This document shows, one piece after another, positions 1-5,781 of a stretch of 5,910 nt of DNA. Source of the DNA: Candidatus Manganitrophaceae bacterium (GTDB lineage: Bacteria > Nitrospirota > Nitrospiria > SBBL01 > Manganitrophaceae); NCBI GenBank assembly GCA_004297235.1, contig SCUR01000322.1, positions 1-5,910 on the forward strand, read 5' to 3'. Both the position numbers and the translations under genes were made by a program. Numbering within the stretch: position 1 is the first letter of the stretch; each line of letters begins with the position of its first letter. Under the pieces are notes generated by a model. That model was not told the DNA's origin. It saw nothing but the letters and a program-made list of their open reading frames with translations, and ran no database searches.

Positions 1-492
1 GCCGCGAAGCGCTTCCGGGAAGATCTCTACTACCGGCTGGCGGTGATGCCGATGGTGATCCCGCCGCTGCGCGATCGGCCGGAGGACATTCCGTTGCTCG
101 CGCAGCATTTCATCGAAAAATATGCCCTCCCCAACGGGAAAAGCCTGATGCATCTGTCGGAGGAGGCGCTGAGCATGTTGAAGAAATCTCCCTGGCATGG
201 AAATGTGCGGGAGTTGGAGAATGTCATCGAGCGCGGGGTGCTCGTCTCCGAAGGCCCCGAAATCTTCCCCGAATCATTCCTGATCGACGAAGAAATTCCA
301 ACCCCCTCCTCCCCGTCGATCCCCCTTTCCCTCTCACGGGAAGAAGCGGTGCTGAAGGTGGAAAAAGAGCAGATCGTCGACGCCATCAAAAGACACAAAG
401 GAAACAAATCGCTCGCGGCGCGCTCCCTCGGCATCGCCCGGGCCAGCCTCTACAACAAAATCAAGCGCTATCAGATCGAATCGCCGGGATAA
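1..492 (+). CDS. Sigma-54-dependent transcriptional regulator (NtrC-type enhancer-binding protein), C-terminal part
   Basis: Reading frame 1 is open from the first base to a TAA at 490-492, giving 163 residues with the N-terminus outside the window. What is visible is the end of the AAA+ sigma-54 activation domain and a DNA-binding domain. Residues 5-13 (FREDLYYRL) and 21-33 (PPLRDRPEDIPLL) are hallmark stretches of this family. Residues 65-74 (WHGNVRELEN) are the sensor-II region; the usual form is W-P-G-N-V-R-E-L, so there is a Pro-to-His change at residue 66. A Pro/Ser-rich linker lies at about 99-112, followed by a Fis-type helix-turn-helix at about 120-158 (KGNKSLAARSLGIARASLYNK). Family knowledge: such proteins bind upstream sites and use ATP hydrolysis to open sigma-54 promoters. 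The GAFTGA loop, Walker motifs and any receiver or sensor domain are off-window, so the signal is unknown. A sigma-54 promoter follows in the next intergenic region, suggesting this protein controls the oxidase gene at 929; this is inference. Confidence 0.95.
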   Translation, partial: AAKRFREDLYYRLAVMPMVIPPLRDRPEDIPLLAQHFIEKYALPNGKSLMHLSEEALSMLKKSPWHGNVRELENVIERGVLVSEGPEIFPESFLIDEEIPTPSSPSIPLSLSREEAVLKVEKEQIVDAIKRHKGNKSLAARSLGIARASLYNKIKRYQIESPG

Positions 493-673
493 ATTCCTCC
501 GCCATTTTCTCCATCCTCCTCTCTAATCCCCACTGATACTCTTAATGAGTCACCACGCCGTGCTTCGGCGCGATTCCGGCGCTGTATCTCCCCAGTCCGC
601 CCCGGTATTGATTGTCCAACGACAGACGGCCGCACATGACCAATGACTTGGACACTTCGACACACCGCTGACA

Positions 674-687
674 GAGAGGCGCCTCTC
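674..687. promoter_or_regulatory. Perfect 14-bp palindrome, candidate upstream activator site
   Basis: GAGAGGCGCCTCTC is an exact self-complementary 14-mer (two 7-bp arms with no spacer). Its centre is about 97 bp upstream of the transcription start inferred from the sigma-54 element at 752-767. Enhancer-binding proteins of the NtrC family are dimers that typically bind dyad sites roughly 80-150 bp upstream, so position and symmetry fit. I found no second copy in the window. It is not followed by a T run and so is not a terminator. That the upstream regulator binds here is inference. Confidence 0.5.
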
Positions 688-751
688 CTTACCCCCTTAA
701 TGGACGATAAGATTCTTCATTTCTCACCTCTTTCCGGCCAATTTCCACAAA

Positions 752-767
752 AGGCATACCTCTTGCT
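752..767 (+). promoter_or_regulatory. Sigma-54 (RpoN) promoter for the multicopper oxidase gene
   Basis: The sequence AGGCATACCTCTTGCT matches the consensus TGGCACG-N4-TTGCW at 9 of 12 specified positions. It has the obligatory GG (753-754) and GC (765-766) separated by exactly 10 bases, and a perfect TTGCT in the -12 half. The mismatches are in the less constrained -24 flank. Counting 12 bases from C766 puts +1 near A778, leaving a leader of about 151 nt before the ATG at 929. The gene for a sigma-54 activator ends 260 bp upstream and a suitable dyad lies at 674-687, which supports a functional promoter. No comparably good sigma-70 promoter was seen in the gap. Confidence 0.7.
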
Positions 768-781
768 CTTTCTGAATAATC

Positions 782-828
782 GTCTCACCAAAACAAGACA
801 GAGGGACATCGATGGTCTTCAATGAGAC
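782..828 (+). promoter_or_regulatory. Possible leader hairpin (nested inverted repeats)
   Basis: GTCTCA (782-787) pairs with TGAGAC (823-828), and inside it AAGAC (795-799) pairs with GTCTT (815-819), separated by an asymmetric internal loop of 7 and 3 nt. It would begin about 4 nt after the inferred sigma-54 transcription start, so it could be a 5' stabilising structure. The stems are short (6 and 5 bp) and this could be chance. Confidence 0.25.
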
Positions 829-915
829 CTGGAAACGAAGAGACGCGATCAGACAAGAACGGTCCTCTCAGGGGTGCAGGAAACAAACTCGATCATTAGG
901 TTTGCAAACATAATT

Positions 916-927
916 AGGGGAGAAGGA
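916..927 (+). promoter_or_regulatory. Ribosome binding site of the multicopper oxidase gene
   Basis: The purine-rich run AGGGGAGAAGGA precedes the ATG at 929. The GGGGAG core (917-922) is 6 nt from the start codon, a normal distance. The ATG is followed at once by a signal-peptide sequence. Both observations fix this start. Confidence 0.8.
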
Positions 928-928
928 T

Positions 929-1009
929 ATGAACATTGGACAACGAGGTCTCTGGAGGGTGCTGATTGCCCTCTTAACGATTTTTTCGACGCAGGGCTGG
1001 CTCTTCGCC
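929..1009 (+). other. Signal peptide (Sec-type) of the multicopper oxidase
   Basis: Residues 1-27 have a positive n-region (R6, R10), a hydrophobic core (about 11-20, VLIALLTIFS) and a plausible cleavage after W-L-F-A (A27), leaving a mature end E-E-G-D-H-A-H-H. No twin-arginine is present, so Sec export is likelier than Tat, although many copper oxidases use Tat. The exact cleavage site is an estimate. Confidence 0.82.
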
Positions 1010-4000
1010 GAAGAGGGCGACCATGCCCATCATGTTGACCAGATGCGCATGCCCGAGCGGGGCGAGCCGAGTCCAGTCCCAGCAGGAGCCGTCCGGCAGG
1101 CCGCCGGCCCGGAAATGTTGAACCGGCTTTCAGAGAAGCTCGACCAAGAAATTCAGCGGGCCGGAGGTAGCTTGGGGGGATTCACCTCCAGCGCCCAGGC
1201 CCATACGGCGATGCAGGGAACGCCGCTTCAAATGAGCAATGAAGAGACAGTCACGCAGGGCGGGCGTTGTCCGTCCGGCGTGCCGGTCAAGACATTCGAT
1301 ATCTCGGCGATCAATGCCGAGATCACGATCAACCGGTTTATGGATTTCTTCCCCGGTTATCTCTATGTCTTGACGGACGAGGTGGATAGAGTGCGGGCGG
1401 AAGAGAAAAAGAATGCGGAGGCCCGCAAGAGTGAAGAGCTCTTCCCGGCAGCCGCGGTCTCCCTCGGTCTTCAGGGAGATGCCATTCAGCCGCTCACCAT
1501 CCGAGCGAATGCCGGAGATTGTGTTCGGATCACCCTTCGAAACAAAACAGAGAATGACGAGCCGGTCAGCATTCACATCCATGGATCGAGCTTCGTGGTC
1601 CGATCGACCGGTCAAGCGGCAACGATGACCAACAAAGACGCCCTGGTCATGCCTGGGAAGAGCCAGGAATTCGAGTGGTACATTCCCGGCGATGAGCCCG
1701 ACAATGCCCATCACTTTCACAGCCACGCCGTCCGCGATCAGTGGTCGCTTGGAATGTTCGGCGCCCTGGTGGTCGAGCCCCGCGGGTCCAAGTATCTCGA
1801 TCCCTGGACCGGCAAGGAGTTGAAGAGCGGCTGGATGGCGATGATCGAAGATCCGAACGGTCCCGACTTCCGGGAATTCGCCATCTGGTATCACGAGATT
1901 GGGGACGAGGTTTTCCGGATTCTCGACCGCAAGGGTGAAATGCTCGCCCAGCGCGATCAACTGACCGACGCCTACCGTCCCGGTGGCCGGGGACTCAATC
2001 TTCGAAGCGAGCCGCACGGCACCCGTCTAGCCCTTCAGGCAGAGCGGCACGGGATTCATGACGAATCGATGGCATACGGCTCCTATACCTTTGGAGACCC
2101 CGCCACCACCGTTCCCCGCTCTTATTTAGGCGATCCGACCAAATATCGGATGATGGGAGGATCGGAAATGGTCCACTCCCACCATCTTCACGGCGGCGGC
2201 GACCGCTGGCCGCGCTCACCCGAGGCGGTTACCAAGGCGGAGTTCAATTTCGCCGCCCTCTCCGCCGGAACCGGTCCGGTGAAGTTCCCACCGATCCGAA
2301 CCAGCTCCGAGCGGCTCGACGTCCAGGCGATCGGAGCAGCAGAGTCATACACTCAAGTGATCGAGTGCGGCTCCGGCGGCTGCCAATACGGCGCCGGCGA
2401 TTACACCTTCCACTGCCATATTCCTCAGCACTATGTCACCGGGATGTGGGGCTTCTGGCGCGTCTACAACACCCTTCAGATCGCCGGCTCTCAGGACGAT
2501 CTGATGCGGCCGCTGGTCGAGCTTCCGGATCGGAAGGGAAAGATGAAACCGGCGGTCGATTCTTCCAAATTGATTGGAAAGACGGTCGATTGGTTCGGCG
2601 GACAAACGTTTTCGATCACCGCAGACAAGACCGATTGGAAGGCGAAACCGACCCAAGTTTCGATTAAAGATTGGGTCACGATGATGCTTCCCGCGCAGGG
2701 ATTACCGGGCGGGAGCGACGATGAGCACAAACAAGCGGTCTCCCACGACGCGTCGGTGCTCAACTGGAAATGGGACGGCAACGTGGCGCTGAATGAGCCG
2801 GAGACCCAACAGGTCTGGGTGAATTACAAATCGCCCGCTCCCGGAAAACAGCTCCCCTTCCGGTTTGATCCAATCACCGGGAAGCTCTCCATCCCGCACC
2901 TTCGGCCTCACCTCGGAAAACGGGTTCTCTTCTCACCCGAGCACAACCCGGCGCCGTTCTTCGAACCGATCCGGGCCAAGGCGACCGAGCCGGCGGCTCC
3001 CGGATACAACGGTCCTTGGAGCCTCTGTCCCGATCGGGCGCCGCGGAAGTACTACACCGTCAACGGGATCACCCTTCCGATCACCTTGAAGAAGGCGACC
3101 GGCAAGACGCCGGCGATCGTCGATCCGGATGGTCTCCTCTATGTGCTCGAAGAAGAGGAAGCCGATGTCCGGAAAATCGACGACAAGAAGGTGCCATTGA
3201 CGATCCGGGCGAACGTCTATGATTGCGTCGACGTCATCTACAAGAGCAAGATGGTCGACAACGCCCGGGTCGGCTACTCCAACAAGACCAACATGCACCC
3301 GCACTTCTTCCAGTTCGACATCACCGCGTCGGATGGGGTGATCATCGGGATGAACTATGAGCAGTCGGTTCGTCCTTTCACCCTCCTCAAACCGGAGGAC
3401 AAGGGAAAAGGGCATGAGCATGATGGTCTTCCGGTGCCGCAGAACACGACCCTCACCAAGGATGTAAAAGCGGGGGAGTCGTCGATTGAAATCGCCTCCG
3501 CCGTCCGGCACATCGATACCCACGGCACCAAATTCGAGGCACCGATGTTCCACCCCGGCATCACCGTCGGCTTGAGCCTCGACGGGGTTGATACTTTCGA
3601 GGCGGTGAAGATCAAGGAGATCAAGGGAACCACCGTGGTCCTCACCGAGCCGGTGAAAAAGAACCACAAGAAAGGAGCAATCGCCAGCACCGAGTTCGTC
3701 CGCTATCGCTGGTATCCCGATGTCGATCTCGGGCTGGTCTTCTGGCACGACCATGTCTTCGGCCTCGACGGCTGGGGCCATGGGCTCTTTGCCTCGACCA
3801 TCGTCGAGCCGCCCGGGTCGACCTATCATGATCCGGTCACCGGGAAAGAAGTCCGAAGCGGAACCGTCGTCGATATTCATACCACCGACCCGGTCTCCGC
3901 GAAGGTCTCGGGAAGCTTCCGTGAAATCGTCATGCAGACGATGGATTCCAACCCGAGAACGGCCGAGCTGATTACGGCCGACAACCCGATGGCGGGACGT

Positions 4001-5701
4001 CCCTCCGTGGATGGCACCCCGTCGGCCGTCTATCCTCCCCGGCTGAACAAGTCGGCGATGACCTACCTCAACGGTGGGGAAGCAACGACCGGAGGGGGAT
4101 TTGGGTTACGGGTCGAGCCGCTTTCCGTGCGGCTGGCCAACAACCCGGACCCTTCGCAACTCTTCTCCAGCAAGGTCCACAAGGATCCAGAGACGCCGCT
4201 CGTTAAGGCGTATCTGGGGGATCCGATCGTCTTCAGGCACATCGGGTGCTGCAACGAAGTCCACACCTGGCATGTCAGCGGCCACTGGTTCCCGATGGAG
4301 CGGTATAACGGCGATTCGATCCCGCGCAACTCCTTCCACATCACCATCGGCGAGCGGTTGGATATGGTGATTCCGGCCGCCGGAGGTCCGCAGCAAATGG
4401 CGGGAGACTATCTCTACTACTCCGGTCGCGCCTCTCACTTTGCCGGGGGGGCCTGGGGACTGATCCGCGTTATGGACAAAGCGGATAAGTCCCTTCAGCC
4501 GCTGCCGTCGCGGGAAGAAATTCCGACCTCCGCAAAAGAGGTCTGCCCCGCGGATGCTCCGGTGAAGAACTTCAGCGTGTCGGCCATTGACTATGCGATG
4601 AAGTTCAACAAAGGGGTTCCGGAAGCGATGGAAGTCGATCTCGGTCGGAACCTCTCACTCGGCAACGGGAGCGGAAAGATCTACGTTCTCGATGACGAGG
4701 TCACCAAAGTCAAAGGCGGAATGCTCCAGCCCAACCCGATGACCCTCCGTGTGAACGTCGGCGATTGCATCAAGATCAAGCTGACCAACCGGATGGCCAA
4801 AGAGCGGGCCGGACTGCATGCCGACATGCTGGCGTTCGATCCGAAAGATTCCTACGGGGTCAATGTCGGCAACAACCCCGGCGATCAGACCATTGCGCCG
4901 GGACAAAGCAAGACGTATACCTTCTACGCCCATCCGGAATACGGTGAAAACGCCGCCTTGATCCAAGACTGGGGGAATGTCGTTGAAAACCCCCGGAACG
5001 GACTCTACGGCGCCATCATCGTCGGGCCGAGGGGATCGACCTATCGCGATCCGGCGACGGGAGCGGACATTTCGCTGAAAAACGCCTGGCAGGCCGATGT
5101 CATTGTCAACCGGGCGGTTCCGGGGAACGAGAACAAGAAGAACTATCGGGACTTTGCCCTGATGTTCCAGGACGAAGACAACCTGATCGGAACCAGCTTC
5201 ATGCCGTATGCACAGAAGATCGGCGGGTTGATCGGAATCAACTACCGGGCCTCCATGCCGATGGACTATGCGGTGGAGAACGGTTGCAGCGTCGGAACCA
5301 TCTTCCAATGTGTCTCCGAGAAGGGAGGCGTCAACACGCCGGTCCTGGAGGCGCACGCCGGAGATCCGGTCCTGGTGCATGTTTTCGGAGCGTCTAACGA
5401 GCAGGTCGCGGTTTTTGCCTTGGACGGACATGAGTGGCCAGCCGACAACTTCCACGGAGCGCATCTTCACAGCTCCTTCGAATTTGGCGGAAGCTCCTAT
5501 CTCCGTATCGATCTGCGCGGGGGAGCCGGCGGGCCGCATCAGCTGCCGGGAGACTATGTCTACATGAACCATCGTCCGGCCTTTACCGACGCCGGTCAGT
5601 GGGGCATCTTCCGGGTTCTCCCCAAGGGAGATAAGAGCATCCAGGCATTGAACCCAATCAACACAGAGGTCCGACCTGTTTCGGTCAGCTCTAATGACTG
5701 A
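929..5701 (+). CDS. Giant exported multicopper oxidase with three tandem two-cupredoxin units (MofA/OmpB-like)
   Basis: A 1590-residue protein (roughly 170 kDa), much longer than ordinary laccases or CotA/CueO-type enzymes (about 500 residues) and in the range of the Mn-oxidation-associated MofA of Leptothrix and large Geobacter multicopper proteins. Order: signal peptide (1-27); short His-rich mature N-terminus (H32, H34, H35); unit 1 (about 114-530) with motif 1 H216-I-H218-G, motif 2 H264-S-H266, motif 3 H416-x-x-H419-x-H421 and motif 4 HCHIPQHYVTGM (495-506; type-1 C496, H501, M506), so a complete type-1 plus trinuclear ligand set; unassigned linker (530-699); unit 2 (700-1190) with H790-P-H792 and H940-D-H942 but a degenerate second half; unit 3 (1206-1575) with nearly all ligands lost. 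There is no CxxCH, so no c-type haem. Known family chemistry is one-electron oxidation of a substrate coupled to O2 reduction to water. The substrate here (Mn, Fe, Cu, organics) is undetermined. It probably acts in the periplasm, at the outer membrane or outside the cell, and is transcribed alone from the sigma-54 promoter up to the terminator at 5729. Confidence 0.95.
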   Translation: MNIGQRGLWRVLIALLTIFSTQGWLFAEEGDHAHHVDQMRMPERGEPSPVPAGAVRQAAGPEMLNRLSEKLDQEIQRAGGSLGGFTSSAQAHTAMQGTPLQMSNEETVTQGGRCPSGVPVKTFDISAINAEITINRFMDFFPGYLYVLTDEVDRVRAEEKKNAEARKSEELFPAAAVSLGLQGDAIQPLTIRANAGDCVRITLRNKTENDEPVSIHIHGSSFVVRSTGQAATMTNKDALVMPGKSQEFEWYIPGDEPDNAHHFHSHAVRDQWSLGMFGALVVEPRGSKYLDPWTGKELKSGWMAMIEDPNGPDFREFAIWYHEIGDEVFRILDRKGEMLAQRDQLTDAYRPGGRGLNLRSEPHGTRLALQAERHGIHDESMAYGSYTFGDPATTVPRSYLGDPTKYRMMGGSEMVHSHHLHGGGDRWPRSPEAVTKAEFNFAALSAGTGPVKFPPIRTSSERLDVQAIGAAESYTQVIECGSGGCQYGAGDYTFHCHIPQHYVTGMWGFWRVYNTLQIAGSQDDLMRPLVELPDRKGKMKPAVDSSKLIGKTVDWFGGQTFSITADKTDWKAKPTQVSIKDWVTMMLPAQGLPGGSDDEHKQAVSHDASVLNWKWDGNVALNEPETQQVWVNYKSPAPGKQLPFRFDPITGKLSIPHLRPHLGKRVLFSPEHNPAPFFEPIRAKATEPAAPGYNGPWSLCPDRAPRKYYTVNGITLPITLKKATGKTPAIVDPDGLLYVLEEEEADVRKIDDKKVPLTIRANVYDCVDVIYKSKMVDNARVGYSNKTNMHPHFFQFDITASDGVIIGMNYEQSVRPFTLLKPEDKGKGHEHDGLPVPQNTTLTKDVKAGESSIEIASAVRHIDTHGTKFEAPMFHPGITVGLSLDGVDTFEAVKIKEIKGTTVVLTEPVKKNHKKGAIASTEFVRYRWYPDVDLGLVFWHDHVFGLDGWGHGLFASTIVEPPGSTYHDPVTGKEVRSGTVVDIHTTDPVSAKVSGSFREIVMQTMDSNPRTAELITADNPMAGRPSVDGTPSAVYPPRLNKSAMTYLNGGEATTGGGFGLRVEPLSVRLANNPDPSQLFSSKVHKDPETPLVKAYLGDPIVFRHIGCCNEVHTWHVSGHWFPMERYNGDSIPRNSFHITIGERLDMVIPAAGGPQQMAGDYLYYSGRASHFAGGAWGLIRVMDKADKSLQPLPSREEIPTSAKEVCPADAPVKNFSVSAIDYAMKFNKGVPEAMEVDLGRNLSLGNGSGKIYVLDDEVTKVKGGMLQPNPMTLRVNVGDCIKIKLTNRMAKERAGLHADMLAFDPKDSYGVNVGNNPGDQTIAPGQSKTYTFYAHPEYGENAALIQDWGNVVENPRNGLYGAIIVGPRGSTYRDPATGADISLKNAWQADVIVNRAVPGNENKKNYRDFALMFQDEDNLIGTSFMPYAQKIGGLIGINYRASMPMDYAVENGCSVGTIFQCVSEKGGVNTPVLEAHAGDPVLVHVFGASNEQVAVFALDGHEWPADNFHGAHLHSSFEFGGSSYLRIDLRGGAGGPHQLPGDYVYMNHRPAFTDAGQWGIFRVLPKGDKSIQALNPINTEVRPVSVSSND
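1268..5653 (+). repeat. Three diverged protein-level tandem units within the oxidase
   Basis: Units start at C114, C700 and C1206 with a Cys-Pro and a following beta strand. Each then has a (I/L)R-x-N-x-x-D-C-(V/I) strand (C198, C766, C1280), a loop P-(R/P)-G-S-x-Y-x-D-P-x-T-G after motif 2 (284-295, 961-972, 1367-1378), a G-D-Y-(T/L/V)-(F/Y) strand at motif 4 (490, 1159, 1541) and W-G-(F/L/I)-(W/I/F)-R-V (507, 1176, 1558). Approximate nucleotide spans are 1268-2518, 3026-4498 and 4544-5653. The shared landmarks point to duplication of an ancestral two-domain oxidase followed by loss of copper ligands in later copies. DNA identity between copies is low, so the duplication is old. Confidence 0.8.
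3440..3688 (+). other. Inserted beta-rich module inside the third cupredoxin domain
   Basis: Residues about 838-920 sit between the H790-P-H792 and H940-D-H942 copper motifs of unit 2, a gap of about 147 residues compared with about 45 between the equivalent motifs of unit 1. The segment runs TLTKDVKAGESSIEIAS, then a G-I-T-V-G-L-S-L-D-G-V-D-T-F-E-A-V strand pair, then V-V-L-T-E-P-V-K-K-N-H-K-K-G-A. This resembles, by eye, the small all-beta repeats of the form 'AGxxSIxVAS ... G..V.IG.. E...V..I.G..L.LT.PL...H..GA' seen in many secreted bacterial and phage-associated proteins. A His-rich loop (H829-E-H831) precedes it. Boundaries are approximate. Confidence 0.6.
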
Positions 5702-5728
5702 CGGGAAACCTCTTGAAGAAAAGCAATG

Positions 5729-5766
5729 AAAAAAAGGAGGGGCCCTCAAAAGCCCCTCCTTTTTTT
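5729..5766. terminator. Strong intrinsic terminator, probably bidirectional
   Basis: A perfect stem of GGAGGGGC (5736-5743) and GCCCCTCC (5752-5759) closes an 8-nt loop. It is flanked by A7 (5729-5735) on one side and T7 (5760-5766) on the other, which can extend pairing to 15 bp. The T7 ends transcripts of the oxidase gene, 28 nt after its stop. On the opposite strand the A7 becomes T7, ending transcripts of the convergent gene, whose stop is at 5782. Confidence 0.95.
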
Positions 5767-5781
5767 AGAACCGATTTTAAA

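Larger units (their letters stand above)
493..928 (+). other. 436-bp intergenic regulatory region
   Basis: No convincing gene lies here: the short open frames on both strands lack a ribosome binding site and cross the promoter elements. From left to right it holds a weak hairpin (556-570, 5-bp stem, no T run), a cluster of GACA words (621, 651, 659, 670, with a TGTC at 613), the palindrome at 674-687, the sigma-54 element at 752-767, nested inverted repeats in the early leader (782-828), a 10-bp palindrome GTTTGCAAAC (900-909) flanked by two ATTAGG copies (895-900, 913-918), and the ribosome binding site. I see no clear terminator after the upstream gene, so some readthrough from it cannot be excluded. 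Confidence 0.7.

Noticed and set aside
556..570. Hairpin CGCCG-TGCTT-CGGCG after the regulator gene as a terminator
   Set aside because: The stem is only 5 bp and no T run follows.
471..665. Possible 64-codon minus-strand gene
   Set aside because: It overlaps the end of the regulator gene, has no Shine-Dalgarno sequence, and its Arg/Gly-rich product looks like a non-coding translation of GC-rich DNA.
643..825. Possible 60-codon plus-strand gene in the intergenic region
   Set aside because: It has no ribosome binding site before the ATG, its composition is unlike the neighbouring proteins, and it runs through the palindrome and the sigma-54 promoter.
493..928. CRISPR, tRNA or insertion-sequence remnants in the gap
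   Set aside because: No regularly spaced direct repeats, cloverleaf, or terminal inverted repeats with target duplications were found.
3026..5653. Possibility that units 2 and 3 are separate genes joined by a sequencing error
   Set aside because: The frame is continuous with no stop or shift, the junctions have no ribosome binding site or signal peptide, and single-chain proteins of this size are known in the family.
929..5701. Haem-binding CxxCH motifs that would make the protein a cytochrome fusion
   Set aside because: None of the 13 cysteines sits in a CxxCH context; C480/C485 and C1107/C1108 do not fit the spacing.
4655..5749. Long minus-strand open frame (364 codons) and similar ones at 2933-3880 and 1130-2017
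   Set aside because: All lie opposite the oxidase gene and use its codon structure in antisense. The products show no coherent domain and are rich in Arg/Asp/Val, as expected of antisense shadows of GC-rich genes.
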